Shown: piece by piece, positions 23,551-35,317 of the stretch
Position numbering within the stretch: position 1 is the stretch's first letter
Layout of the letters: each line of letters starts with the position of its first letter
NCBI RefSeq assembly: GCF_014637085.1
Contig: NZ_BMEU01000027.1
Coordinates: forward strand, 1-49,659
Direction of reading: 5' to 3'
DNA length: 49,659 nucleotides
From: Comamonas phosphati
GTDB lineage: Bacteria > Pseudomonadota > Gammaproteobacteria > Burkholderiales > Burkholderiaceae_C
The notes under the pieces: generated by a model
The model's database searches: none
Seen by the model: the letters and a program-made list of their open reading frames with translations, nothing else
What the model was told of the DNA's origin: nothing
Made by a program: the position numbers and the translations under genes

Positions 23551-24108
23551 ATGGCGAGTATTTTTCATCGCTTTGTACGGCTGGCGCGGCACCGCTGGAC
23601 CGAGATGCACCTGCGCCAGGCCCTGCCGCCGCAGGCCCTGCGGGAACTGGAGGCCTTGATAGCTCGCAGCGAACTGCGCCACACCGGCCAGGTGCGCATC
23701 TGCGTGGAGGCCGGGCTGCCATTCAGCTACATCTGGCACGACGCCACGGCCCGCCAGCGGGCGCTGTCCATGTTCGGCAAGCTGCGCGTCTGGGATACCG
23801 AGCACAACAACGGCGTGCTGATCTATCTGCTGCTGTCCGACCATGCCATCGAAATCGTGGCCGACCGCGCCCTGCACCGCACCATGAGCGAGGCGCAATG
23901 GCGGACGCTCATCAGCGACATGCAGTCGGCCTTCCAGGGCGGGCATTTCCACATCGGCCTGATGTCGGCGCTCGAGCGCGTCAGCCACCAGCTCGAGACG
24001 CATTTCCCGAGCCAGCCGGCCCCCCAGGGCTCGGGCCCAGGCAACGGCGGCCTGCCCGACGCGCCCGTGGTCGAGCGGCATCTGCCCGGCAAGGCACGGC
24101 AGGAATGA
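23551..24108 (+). CDS. Second TPM-domain protein
   Basis: A 185-aa TPM protein lacking signal peptide and glycine-rich tail. The domain is seen in RSELRHTGQVRICVEAGLP, MFGKLRVWDTEHNNGVLIYL and LSDHAIEIVADRALH. It starts 1 nt after the previous stop, with GGGAG upstream, so the two are coupled. The lemA-TPM-TPM order is a recurring proteobacterial operon. A shared function at the membrane is inferred from that conservation; substrate unknown. A longer frame starting inside the previous gene is shadow. Confidence 0.9.
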   Translation: MASIFHRFVRLARHRWTEMHLRQALPPQALRELEALIARSELRHTGQVRICVEAGLPFSYIWHDATARQRALSMFGKLRVWDTEHNNGVLIYLLLSDHAIEIVADRALHRTMSEAQWRTLISDMQSAFQGGHFHIGLMSALERVSHQLETHFPSQPAPQGSGPGNGGLPDAPVVERHLPGKARQE

Positions 24109-24761
24109 GACTGCGCGAAAGCTACTGAATTCATAGCTATCAGCGTATATTTTTTAATGAATTTCAAGTGCAATCACCTTGAGATTCATAGCTAACATGG
24201 GCCACCCGCTCTGCTTTTTGCCATCCACCGCTCAGTCTAGCTGACTGCCTGCCTGCCCACCAGCGGGTGCGGCTCGAAAGCGCCGATGTGCACGAATAGC
24301 GCGCGTCGCTCCACGGCACCCGGGTTCCGGCCAACCGCATGCGTTGCTGAGCCGGGAGGCTTCAAAGCATGGCATTGCCGCAAATTGCATCTTCCGGTCG
24401 ATCTGACCACTTGTGCCGGTTATCGCTGGCCAGTCCGCTGGTTATGACCGGCTGCGTTCGGCTGTGGATTCAACCGATCGACATCCGTAGACAGATCGTC
24501 GACAATCCAACGGCCGAATAATTCCAATAAGCAGGAAGCTTATGTCAATTGATTAGTGGAGGGCTGTCGATGCCGCTGCGGCGGGGTAGACGCAGCTGGC
24601 ATGCCTCGATCCAGGTAGTTGAAATCCGACAGAATCGCAAATCTTTCGTTCGAAACTCAAATCCTGAACACCCATGGAAGCCTCAAAATCCACGTCAGCA
24701 TTGGTTTCCACGCCAATGTCCATCCAATGGACCGGACACTACTGATAAAAAGCGAAGAAGA
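24109..24761. other. Long non-coding stretch with dispersed-repeat fragments
   Basis: About 650 nt without a credible gene. It starts with an AT-rich segment containing ATAGCT repeats (24117-24200). It contains a 53-nt sequence (24410-24462) that recurs at 42579-42631 with roughly 83 percent identity by eye. Base composition is lower in GC and less codon-like than the flanks. It marks the left side of the accessory islet that carries the lipoprotein and protease genes. Confidence 0.55.
24410..24462 (+). repeat. 53-nt dispersed intergenic repeat, copy A
   Basis: Begins CTTGTGCCGGTTATCGCTGG and ends GACCGGCTGCGTTCGGC. Copy B at 42579-42631 has the same length, no gaps and about nine mismatches. 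Both copies are intergenic and both precede an accessory gene (the lipoprotein here, doxX there). Confidence 0.6.
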
Positions 24762-25442
24762 ATGAAAAAGAGGATAGCAATGCTCATGGTCGCATCCGCC
24801 TTGCTGGTCGGTTGTGCAACCCCTTACCAAAAGACCGGTGGCTTCGTGCTGGGCGGCTACAGCGAAAACAAGATCAGCGACACCGTTTATCAGGTGAAAT
24901 TCAACGGCAACGTCAAAACCAGCAAGGACATGGTTTGGTATTACTGGATTTATCGCTGTGCGGAACTGACTAAATCTAAGGGCTATTCGAATTTCATGCT
25001 TTATCCGGACATCGCCATCCCACTGCCTCCACCCAAAGTCAGTTTGCTAGAGAAAGGCGTGCGGCCTGCCAGTATGGCGAACGTTGACGGTCTGGGAGAC
25101 TCCGACAACTATCGCGCCGTGAGAACCGGCGGCGCTCCATCCTATATTTACATCCCCGGTGGCACATCCACGATTACGACATGGTCGTCCCACGCCTATG
25201 TACGCTTTGTCAAAGACAACGAACCGGGCGTGTTTTCTTATTTCCGTGCGCAGCCAATTCTCGATCAATTGAAACCTTATGTGGAATCCAGTGGCAAAGA
25301 GCCGGTCCCGACACGAGAAAAGATTATCAGCTCTGCACTGGTAAACCTTAAGGCGTATCCCAACACGGCCGGTCAACTTCCCAGTTCCGGCGGCAAAAAT
25401 ACTCTCGCTGACTTTGACGGCCTGCTCCCACCTGCAAAATAA
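24762..25442 (+). CDS. CC0125/CC1285-type lipoprotein
   Basis: A 226-aa lipoprotein. MKKRIAMLMVASALLVGC gives a lipobox with cysteine 18. The segment TGGFVLGGYSENKISDTVYQ, then VKFNGNVKTSKDMVWYYWIYRCAELTKSKGY, read in parts, matches the CC0125/CC1285 lipoprotein family, where a short conserved domain carries GYSE and YR.AEL motifs. The remaining residues (about 90-226) are not recognised. The protease gene starts 5 nt after its stop, so the two are co-transcribed. Function of the family is unknown. Codon use is lower in GC than in neighbours, suggesting acquisition. Confidence 0.85.
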   Translation: MKKRIAMLMVASALLVGCATPYQKTGGFVLGGYSENKISDTVYQVKFNGNVKTSKDMVWYYWIYRCAELTKSKGYSNFMLYPDIAIPLPPPKVSLLEKGVRPASMANVDGLGDSDNYRAVRTGGAPSYIYIPGGTSTITTWSSHAYVRFVKDNEPGVFSYFRAQPILDQLKPYVESSGKEPVPTREKIISSALVNLKAYPNTAGQLPSSGGKNTLADFDGLLPPAK

Positions 25443-25447
25443 CGAAC

Positions 25448-26569
25448 ATGAGACGCTCACGCGCCATTTTGAAGGCCTCGGCGATTGCCATCGCCTGCGG
25501 CGGTTTATACAACGCCTCCGCGTACGCACTGGACGCCGAAGAAATTTTCCGGCGCGTGTCGCCTGCCGTCGTGATGGTCAAAACCTACGATGAAAAAAAT
25601 ACGCAGCTAGGAACCGGTAGCGCAGTCACGGTCGCGCCGGAAAGCCTGCTGACCAACTGCCATGTGCTTGCCAGGAGCCGCCGCATCGAGATCAAGCATG
25701 AAGACGCCAGATACGATGCGGAACTCGTGCATATAGACGTTGAGCGCGACCTGTGCCAGATACGTGCGCGCGGCTTCAAGGCCAAACCGGTTGAGATCGG
25801 CAATAGTGATGCGGTCCCTGTGGGTAAAAAGGTCTATGCACTAGGCAATCCGCGCGCCCTTGAGTTGACGCTTTCCGACGGTCTCGTGGCGGCCCTACGC
25901 AGGGATGGAAGTGGAGTGCTGCGGTACATCCAAACCACCGCGCCGATTTCCCCCGGATCGTCCGGCGGCGGCCTGTTCGACCCCGACGGCAAACTGATCG
26001 GCATCACGGCCATGGTGCGGCTGGACAGCCAGAACATGAATTTTGCAGTGCCGATCAACATGCTGCGAGATCTACCTGAGCGTAGCCGGCAGGCGCTAGC
26101 GGCGCACAAGGCTAATTCCACGCCACAGGTTGCCAGCATTGCCCTCCCAGGTAGCACAACTCCCCCAAGCGTTACGGCACCCCCGGTAAAAACAGATGAA
26201 TCCAAACCATCACGCACAGAGGAGAAACAAGTTACCGGTTCTGATTTGAGTGAAGTGATCAGCCATATGAACAAGGCGCACTTTCGTGGCTCTAGCGACT
26301 ACGGTGTAACGAACGTATACCTGAGCGGTGACGATAGATATGTGACGTTCACTGGAGCAATCAGCGGGAACGTTGGCTCCGGCGGTTGGTACACCACAGG
26401 TGACGACCTACTTTGCTTTAATATGCACGGCGCATTTAATTTTAAAAAACTGGATGGCTGCTATCGGTTGTTCCAGTCGGGGCCAAGGCAGTATGCATTA
26501 CGCTCGAAAGATGGCTCAACCATTCTGAAAACATTTTCGGATCAAATAAATTACCATGACATCAACTAA
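25448..26569 (+). CDS. Secreted trypsin-like serine protease with unrecognised C-terminal domain
   Basis: A 373-aa protein. The signal peptide probably ends after ASAYA (residue 27). Residues 30-215 are a trypsin-like (S1C/DegP-type) domain with H72 in LLTNCHVLAR, D101 in VERDLCQI and S172 in ISPGSSGGGLF, so the catalytic triad is intact. A Ser/Thr/Pro-rich linker covers about 225-265. Residues 266-373 form a separate domain (NVYLSGDDRYVTFTGAISGN, LLCFNMHGAFNFKKLDGCYR) that is not PDZ and that I do not recognise. GC content falls in this part. It is paired with the lipoprotein gene upstream and followed after 35 nt by an attC-like site. Confidence 0.88.
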   Translation: MRRSRAILKASAIAIACGGLYNASAYALDAEEIFRRVSPAVVMVKTYDEKNTQLGTGSAVTVAPESLLTNCHVLARSRRIEIKHEDARYDAELVHIDVERDLCQIRARGFKAKPVEIGNSDAVPVGKKVYALGNPRALELTLSDGLVAALRRDGSGVLRYIQTTAPISPGSSGGGLFDPDGKLIGITAMVRLDSQNMNFAVPINMLRDLPERSRQALAAHKANSTPQVASIALPGSTTPPSVTAPPVKTDESKPSRTEEKQVTGSDLSEVISHMNKAHFRGSSDYGVTNVYLSGDDRYVTFTGAISGNVGSGGWYTTGDDLLCFNMHGAFNFKKLDGCYRLFQSGPRQYALRSKDGSTILKTFSDQINYHDIN

Positions 26570-26604
26570 TTGTCGAGCTTTTTAGGCAATGCAACGGCGT
26601 TGCC

Positions 26605-26661
26605 ACTTAACATGCCGTTACATGCAGACGCTGGCGGCTCCTGCGAAAACATGCGTTAGGC
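26605..26661 (+). other. Integron attC-like recombination site
   Basis: A 57-nt element from R'' ACTTAAC (fits RYYYAAC) to R' GTTAGGC (fits GTTRRRY). The two pair at 6 of 7 positions allowing one G-T. Inside, GTT..GCAG pairs with CTGC..AAC with a bulged base, as in L''/L' boxes. The left part, TAACATGCCGTTACATGC then AGACGC, resembles the left part of aadA-type attC sites, and the end CATGCGTTAGGC resembles their end. It lies 36 nt after the protease stop codon, the normal place for attC in a cassette. No integrase or second attC is visible. The rest of 26570-26886 holds no gene. Confidence 0.5.
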
Positions 26662-26827
26662 GTCCGCTATCGTGAACGTCGACGGTCCGCGATGGGTCGC
26701 TTGCTGCCAATGCTCAGCTCAAGCCTGCCGTCATCTCATAGCGAAATGCTGGTCCAGGAAGACCAGCGCCGCACCAACCCCGGGCGGCGTGCAGCCGCAG
26801 AATGCGCGCCCGTCCTGCGCGGGAAAT

Positions 26828-26850
26828 GTGACACGCTGTGTTAGCGTCAC
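26828..26850. promoter_or_regulatory. Inverted repeat upstream of the small lipoprotein gene
   Basis: GTGACACGCT and AGCGTCAC form an imperfect inverted repeat (2-nt bulge) around GTGTT, 36 nt before the lipoprotein start. It could be an operator. There is no direct evidence for a binding protein. Confidence 0.3.
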
Positions 26851-26886
26851 GACATCTCCAAAGCTCTCCTCAACGAAAGCCATTGC

Positions 26887-27153
26887 ATGAAGAAAACCCT
26901 GTTCTCCCTCGCCATCGTCAGCGCCACCCTGGCACTGAGTGCCTGCTCCTCGATCAGCCCTCGCGGCGCCGAGACCCCGCAGGAGTACGACTACGTGGTC
27001 AGCTGCAAGCTCAAGCAGGACGATCCCAAGAAGTGCGAGGCACAGGTGCGCGCACTGTGCGAAGACCCCGGCAAGGCCGTGATCAGGAAGTCACGCCATG
27101 TGGACCCCAAGGACAACTCCGTGGTCTACGCCTACCAGGCCAGCTGCAATTAA
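26887..27153 (+). CDS. Small Cys-rich lipoprotein, function unknown
   Basis: An 88-aa protein starting MKKTLFSLAIVSATLALSAC, with a clear lipobox and lipidated cysteine 20. The mature part holds four more cysteines (SCKL, KKCEAQ, ALCEDP, ASCN), which could form two disulfides in the periplasm. It is a single-gene unit on the plus strand, facing the atp operon. I do not recognise the family. Confidence 0.8.
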   Translation: MKKTLFSLAIVSATLALSACSSISPRGAETPQEYDYVVSCKLKQDDPKKCEAQVRALCEDPGKAVIRKSRHVDPKDNSVVYAYQASCN

Positions 27154-27278
27154 GCAGCCGTATCGCTATTATTAAAGGAGGAGCTAAAGGCGCTCGATAA
27201 TTAATGCTTTGAAAGCCATAAAACTTTCAAATCAAGATTCAATCAGCGCCGAAAGCTCCCGAAATAAGAGCACACATG

Positions 27279-27307
27279 AAAAAAGCCGCCATTCCTGGCG
27301 GCTTTGT
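27279..27307 (-). terminator. Terminator of the atp operon
   Basis: On the minus strand AAAGCCGCCA pairs with TGGCGGCTTT around a 5-nt loop, followed by a T run. It lies 40 nt after the atpC stop. The preceding 27160-27240 is AT-rich intergenic sequence with GCTAAAG and CTTTCAAA repeats. Confidence 0.85.
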
Positions 27308-27346
27308 CGCATCGGCTCGCAAGGCGCACGGCCCTGCGCTGCCCGA

Positions 27347-27763
27347 TCAATGCTTCTGGCGGAACTTGCGCAGAGCGGCGATCTGGGCGGCCATGATGGC
27401 CAGCTCGGATTGCGCACGTGCGAGGTCGATTTCGCTCTTGGCGTTCTTCAGCGCTTCCTCGGCCTCGGCCTTGGCGCGCTCTGCCTTTTCGGCGTCCAGA
27501 TCGGCACCGCGGATGGCAGTGTCGGACAGCACGGTCACGGCATTGGGCTGCACTTCGAGGATGCCACCGGCCACGAAGACGAACTCTTCGCTGCCATCGG
27601 GCAATTCGATGCGCACCGAGCCGGGCTTGATGCGCGTGATCAGCGGCGTGTGGCGGGGATAGATGCCCAGTTCGCCGGCTTCACCGGGCAGGGCAACAAA
27701 GCGCGCTTCACCGGAGAAGATGGACTCTTCGGCACTGACCACATCAACGTGGATGGTGTTCAT
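27347..27763 (-). CDS. atpC: ATP synthase F1 epsilon subunit
   Basis: A 138-aa epsilon subunit. [20 protein letters not shown] and [19 protein letters not shown] are the beta-sandwich core; the C-terminal helical pair is rich in Ala/Glu/Lys ([19 protein letters not shown]). Epsilon links the rotor to F1 and can inhibit ATP hydrolysis. It is the last gene of the operon and is separated from atpD by 153 nt, an unusual gap filled by a dispersed repeat. Confidence 0.97.
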   Translation of the reverse strand: MNTIHVDVVSAEESIFSGEARFVALPGEAGELGIYPRHTPLITRIKPGSVRIELPDGSEEFVFVAGGILEVQPNAVTVLSDTAIRGADLDAEKAERAKAEAEEALKNAKSEIDLARAQSELAIMAAQIAALRKFRQKH

Positions 27764-27805
27764 CTTTGCTCCTCAGAAAAGGTAGGGGCTGATTCCTAAA
27801 ACTAA

Positions 27806-27909
27806 CACGGCCTGAGCGAGAGACGCCAAGCAAGGGCCGCCCCGCAGCGAGGGCGTCGTCCCCCTCCCGAAGAGAGAGGGGGAAGCGGCGTAAGCCGCTC
27901 AGGGGGTGA
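27806..27909 (-). repeat. Dispersed palindromic (REP-like) repeat inside the atp operon
   Basis: On the minus strand it reads CACCCCCTGAGCGGCTTACG, then hairpins (CCCCCTCTC/GAGGGGG type) and CTCGCTGCGGGGCGGCCCTT. A related copy is at 36083-36180 between lipB and lipA, in the same orientation relative to transcription and likewise directly after a stop codon. It occupies the gap between atpD and atpC and can fold into stable stems, which could lower atpC expression or protect the upstream mRNA. Confidence 0.75.
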
Positions 27910-27916
27910 AAGTCCG

Positions 27917-29386
<1,470 letters not shown>

Positions 29387-30253
29387 TTACACAGCGGCGG
29401 CGCCTGCCACGATTTCCGACAACTCGGTCGTGATCGCTGCCTGGCGCGTCTTGTTGTAGACCAGCTTCAACTCGCTGATGACGTTGCCGGCGTTGTCGGT
29501 TGCGGCCTTCATGGCCACCATGCGCGCCGATTGCTCGGACGCCATGTTTTCCGCCACCGCCTGGTACACGAGGGATTCCACGTAACGAACCAGCAGTTCG
29601 TCGATGACGCTCTGGGCGTCGGGTTCGTAGATGTATTCCCAGCTTGCACCCGTCTTCTCGGCTTGCAATTTTTCGGACGACAGGGGGAGCAGCTGCTCCA
29701 CCACCGATTCCTGCTTCATGGTGTTGATGAACCGGGTGTACGCAACGTACACCTTGCTCAGCTTGCCCTCAGCATATTGGTCCAGCAGCACCTTGACCGG
29801 CCCGATGAGCTTGTCGAGATGAGGCGTGTCACCCAGGCCCGTGGCATGGGAGACCACCTTGGCGCCAACACGGTTCAGGAAACCCAGTCCCTTGCCGCCG
29901 ATGGCCACTGCGTCCGTCGAAACACCCGCATCCTGCATTTCGCGCAGCTTGGTCGTGACGACACGCAACACGTTGGTGTTCATGCCGCCGCACAGCCCCT
30001 TGTCCGTCGTCACCACGATGACGCCGGCCTTCTTGGCATCGTTCACTTTCATGAACGGATGCTCATACTCGGGGTTGGCTTGACCAAGATTGGCGGCAAT
30101 GTTGCGGATTTTTTCGCTGTAGGGGCGGGCAGCCAGCATCCGGTCCTGCGCCTTGCGCATTTTGGATGCAGCCACCATTTCCATGGCTTTGGTGATCTTC
30201 TTGGTGTTTTCCACCGATTTGATCTTGCCGCGTATTTCCTTACCTGCTGCCAT
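29387..30253 (-). CDS. atpG: ATP synthase F1 gamma subunit
   Basis: A 288-aa gamma subunit, the central rotor shaft. The N-terminal helix [20 protein letters not shown] and the C-terminal helix ending [20 protein letters not shown] are the conserved coiled-coil parts. [16 protein letters not shown] is the core motif. It follows atpA by 18 nt. Confidence 0.98.
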   Translation of the reverse strand: MAAGKEIRGKIKSVENTKKITKAMEMVAASKMRKAQDRMLAARPYSEKIRNIAANLGQANPEYEHPFMKVNDAKKAGVIVVTTDKGLCGGMNTNVLRVVTTKLREMQDAGVSTDAVAIGGKGLGFLNRVGAKVVSHATGLGDTPHLDKLIGPVKVLLDQYAEGKLSKVYVAYTRFINTMKQESVVEQLLPLSSEKLQAEKTGASWEYIYEPDAQSVIDELLVRYVESLVYQAVAENMASEQSARMVAMKAATDNAGNVISELKLVYNKTRQAAITTELSEIVAGAAAV

Positions 30254-30271
30254 GTCGGCTCCTCGTCCGGA

Positions 30272-31831
<1,560 letters not shown>

Positions 31832-31877
31832 GACTCTTTCCTTCTTTCTTGTGTTTAGCCGAGACCTCAAGCGCGCA

Positions 31878-32417
31878 TTACGCGGTGAGGGCCGCTTTCA
31901 TTTGTTCCAGGCGGGCCTTGACCGAGGTGTCCAGCACTTCGTCACCCACCACGACGCGAACGCCACCGATCAGGGACTGATCTTGCTCAACCGAGAGGTT
32001 CAGCTTGCGGCCGAAACGCTTTTCCAGCGAGGCACCCAGCTCGACCAGAGCTGCGGCGTCGATGGGGAATGCGCTTTGCACGACTGCGTCCGAGGAGCCG
32101 GAAGCACGGTTGACGAGGCTGCGCAGTTGCGCGGCCATCTCCGGCAGGGCTGCCAGACGGCCGTTTTCGATGATGACACGCAGAAAGTTGCGCGCGACAT
32201 CCGGCAACGCCGAACCGGCCACGCCCGTGATCACGCCGAACAGCTGCTCGTGCGTGACATTGGGATCGTCGGCCAGTTGGCTCAATTGCGGGTTGGCGGC
32301 AATCGCCGCCAATTCCTCCGCCCAGGCGACCGTGCCGGACAGGTCAGCACCTTGCTCGGTGCTGGCCTTGAACAGCGCATCGGCGTAAGGGCGGGCAATG
32401 GTGGCGAGTTCTGCCAT
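31878..32417 (-). CDS. atpH: ATP synthase F1 delta subunit
   Basis: A 179-aa delta (OSCP-like) subunit of the peripheral stalk. [17 protein letters not shown] is the conserved N-terminus, and the C-terminal part has [20 protein letters not shown], the family signature. It lies between atpF (11 nt) and atpA (46 nt). Confidence 0.97.
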   Translation of the reverse strand: MAELATIARPYADALFKASTEQGADLSGTVAWAEELAAIAANPQLSQLADDPNVTHEQLFGVITGVAGSALPDVARNFLRVIIENGRLAALPEMAAQLRSLVNRASGSSDAVVQSAFPIDAAALVELGASLEKRFGRKLNLSVEQDQSLIGGVRVVVGDEVLDTSVKARLEQMKAALTA

Positions 32418-32428
32418 TTTGCTCTTCC

Positions 32429-32899
32429 TTACAGCTCGGTCTTCAGGCGGTTCAGCAGGTCGGCGTGGACGCCGGCATTGACTTCCTTGCGGAGAATCTG
32501 CTCGGCACCCTTGACGGCCAGCACAGCCACTTGCTCGCGCAGGGCTTCGCGGGCGGCGACCGCCTGCTGCTCGGCTTCGGCGCGGGCAGCAGCAACAATC
32601 TTGTTGCCCTCTTCGGTTGCACGGGCCTTGGCCTCTTCGATGATGGCCTGGGCACGGCGTTCGGCGTCCGCAAGCCGCGATGCTGTCTCGTTGCGCGTAG
32701 CGGACAATTCCTGCTCGACGCGCTTGTTCACAGCGGTCAGTTCAGACTTGGCCTTGTCGGCAGCAGCGAGGCCATCGGCGATTTTCTGGGCTCGCTCATC
32801 CAGTGCCTTCGCGATCGGGGGCCACACGAACTTCATCGTGAACAGGGCCAGGATCAGGAAGACAACGAGCTGAACGAACAGGGTCGCGTTAATACTCAC
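32429..32899 (-). CDS. atpF: ATP synthase Fo b subunit
   Basis: A 156-aa b subunit. One membrane segment ([20 protein letters not shown]) is followed by a long charged coiled coil ([21 protein letters not shown] onward) that forms the peripheral stalk. Length matches the E. coli protein (156 aa). It follows atpE by 35 nt. Confidence 0.97.
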   Translation of the reverse strand: MSINATLFVQLVVFLILALFTMKFVWPPIAKALDERAQKIADGLAAADKAKSELTAVNKRVEQELSATRNETASRLADAERRAQAIIEEAKARATEEGNKIVAAARAEAEQQAVAAREALREQVAVLAVKGAEQILRKEVNAGVHADLLNRLKTEL

Positions 32900-32934
32900 G
32901 GCAACACCTTTCTATTTAGGGCGTTGAACGGAGC

Positions 32935-33201
<267 letters not shown>

Positions 33202-33231
33202 TTAAGGGAAAGTTGAATTGAAAGGGAAAGG

Positions 33232-34095
33232 TCAGTGAGCTTCATGTGCCTGGCCGAGGTAAATCAGCGTCAGCATCATGAAAATGAAGGCCTGCAGGGT
33301 GATGATCAGAATGTGGAAGATCGCCCAGATAGAGCCTGCAATGATGTGCCCCACGGGGAGCAACACACCAGAGAGCGACATAGCCGCTGCGCCACCCATC
33401 AGGGCAATCAGCATGAACACCAACTCACCAGCGTACATGTTGCCGAACAGTCGCATGCCGTGCGAAACCGTCTTGGCAACGTATTCAATGATCTGCATCG
33501 CCAGGTTAATCACACCCAGGATCACAGCAAAAATCGGATTCTTCGAGGTGCCGAACGGAGCGGTCACCAGTTCGTGGGCCCAGCCGCCGGCGCCCTTGAT
33601 CTTCACGCTGTAGACCAGGCACAGCACCAGCACGCCGGTAGACAGGCCCAGCGTGGTGGACAGGTCGGCCGTGGGCACGACGCGCAGATAGGCGTGGTGG
33701 TCGCTGGTGGCGCCTTGCCACAGATAGGGCAGCAGGTCCACGGGCAGCATGTCCATGGCGTTCATCAGGAAGATCCAGACGAACACGGTCAGGGCCAGGG
33801 GAGCGATGAACTTGCGCGATTGCGCATTGTGGATGTTGGCCTTGGTCTGGTTGTCCACCATCTCGACCAGCATTTCAACGGCGGCCTGGAAGCGGCCGGG
33901 CACGCCGGAAGTGGCCTTGCGGGCAGCCAGCCACATGACGAACAGACCCAGCAGACCCAGGGTGACGCTGACGGCGATCGAGTCCATGTTGATCACGGAG
34001 AAGTCCACGATGGACTTCTGCTTGATGTTCTGGAGGTGCTGCAAGTGGTGAACGATGTATTCACTTGCAGTTGGTGCGTGCGCTTCTGCGGCCAT
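33232..34095 (-). CDS. atpB: ATP synthase Fo a subunit
   Basis: A 287-aa membrane stator. The essential arginine is expected in LFGNMYAGELVFMLIALM (RLFGN). Other motifs are FVWIFLMNAMDMLPVDLLP and the C-terminal FIFMMLTLIYLGQAHEAH. It forms the proton half-channels facing the c-ring. It follows atpI by 20 nt. Confidence 0.97.
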   Translation of the reverse strand: MAAEAHAPTASEYIVHHLQHLQNIKQKSIVDFSVINMDSIAVSVTLGLLGLFVMWLAARKATSGVPGRFQAAVEMLVEMVDNQTKANIHNAQSRKFIAPLALTVFVWIFLMNAMDMLPVDLLPYLWQGATSDHHAYLRVVPTADLSTTLGLSTGVLVLCLVYSVKIKGAGGWAHELVTAPFGTSKNPIFAVILGVINLAMQIIEYVAKTVSHGMRLFGNMYAGELVFMLIALMGGAAAMSLSGVLLPVGHIIAGSIWAIFHILIITLQAFIFMMLTLIYLGQAHEAH

Positions 34096-34115
34096 CGGTC
34101 AACTTCTCTCAAATA

Positions 34116-34586
34116 TCAATCGGTTTTTTGGACACCGGACCGCACCAGCAGCGCGATCCAATACGTTTTCATCACAACAATCAAGCCCGCCAGCAGGGCC
34201 AGCCAGCTCAGGCCGGGAATCAGCCTGGGCGCAGCCGCCAACATGGCGATGCACAGCACCAGCTTGACCAATTCCCATCCGAAAATTCCCGCCATCGCAG
34301 CCCCAGCGCCTCCATGCCGCTGGCGTGCCACGCCTCTTGCAAACAGCGCTGCGGGGAGCACGACGGCCAAGGCACCATAGCCGGCCGACCATCCCACAGT
34401 CGCTCGCCCTGTCAGCCACCAGGCCAGCAGCGCCACCACCAGGCCCGCCAGGGCCTGCACCGCCACAATGCGCCACACGGACACCTGCGGAAAGCGCAGA
34501 CGCCAAGCCTGTGCTTCTTGCCTTGACAGGGGCTTGAAGTCCTCGACTTCGTCCCCATCCTGTGCTTCGGCGGCAATGTTTTTCAT
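34116..34586 (-). CDS. atpI: ATP synthase subunit I
   Basis: A 156-aa membrane protein with four hydrophobic segments (VAVQALAGLVVALLAWWLTG, ALAVVLPAALFARGVA, then two more). The motif GIFGWELVKLVLCIAMLA is typical of AtpI, which helps c-ring assembly. It is the first gene of the operon. Start taken at MKNIAAEAQDGDE; an upstream ATG at 34616 has weaker support. Confidence 0.9.
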   Translation of the reverse strand: MKNIAAEAQDGDEVEDFKPLSRQEAQAWRLRFPQVSVWRIVAVQALAGLVVALLAWWLTGRATVGWSAGYGALAVVLPAALFARGVARQRHGGAGAAMAGIFGWELVKLVLCIAMLAAAPRLIPGLSWLALLAGLIVVMKTYWIALLVRSGVQKTD

Positions 34587-34643
34587 GCTTATTTGGCACC
34601 ACCAAGCTGACAGCAAGCGGACAAGACTTTTACAAAGCCTCTG

Positions 34644-34670
34644 ATTATAAGTAAAAACCCCTCTGATAAA
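34644..34670 (-). promoter_or_regulatory. Candidate promoter of the atp operon
   Basis: On the minus strand a perfect TATAAT lies at 34649-34644, with TTTATC at 34670-34665 as a weak -35 and 15-nt spacing. It is 58 nt before the atpI start. The rest of the 407-nt divergent region 34587-34993 shows no gene; short open frames there are not supported. Confidence 0.4.
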
Positions 34671-34993
34671 TGCTTGGGGTTGTCACTGCCATGCGTAAAA
34701 GGCCCTTGGGCTGCGGCCACCTGTCGCAACCGGCCAACAGTTACGGCCGCCATCATGGATAGCGCCGCCAGTGTGGATCAAGAGCCGAAATCGCCGCCCG
34801 GGAATCCCCGCAGATACCAAGGGCTTTTACAGCCGCCATGCCCCGCGTCCGCCCGGTCAACCCCTTGCGGCACAGGCTCAAAGCAGTGTCTGCCGGGCGC
34901 ACAATCGGCAACAGCCTATGCTTGGCCATGGAATGCTTGGATGCCGCCATGCCGCCCCAACCTCCCAAGCGATCATCATCAGAAATATTTGCT

Positions 34994-35317
34994 ATGAGCG
35001 ACACCACCCCTCCCCCCGCCTCCTCTACACCGGCCCCCGAGGCCGCGGAAGATCCGCGCAAGGACTCGCTGATCGAGTATCCGTCGCAGTTCCCCATCAA
35101 GGTCATGGGCGAGCACACCGAGCATCTGGTGCACGAGATCACCAAGATCGCCAGGCAGTTCGACCCCGGCTTCGATGCCAGCACGGTGGAACTGCGCCCC
35201 AGCAGCACCGGCAAATACCTGGGCGTGACCGTCACCGTGACGGCCACCAGCCGCGAGCAGCTGGACAATCTGTACCGCGCCTTCACCTCGCACCCCATGG
35301 TCAAGGTGGTGCTGTGA
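34994..35317 (+). CDS. ybeD: DUF493 family protein YbeD
   Basis: A 107-aa YbeD/DUF493 protein with an acidic Pro-rich N-terminal extension. The core is [40 protein letters not shown] and [18 protein letters not shown]. The fold resembles an ACT-like regulatory domain. It is commonly encoded beside lipB and lipA, as here, with a GTGA overlap to lipB. Its role in lipoate synthesis is inferred from context. Confidence 0.92.
   Translation: MSDTTPPPASSTPAPEAAEDPRKDSLIEYPSQFPIKVMGEHTEHLVHEITKIARQFDPGFDASTVELRPSSTGKYLGVTVTVTATSREQLDNLYRAFTSHPMVKVVL

Noticed and set aside
26840-26846. GTTAGCG as a second attC R' box
   Set aside because: It fails GTTRRRY at the sixth position and lies in a simple inverted repeat with no L boxes.
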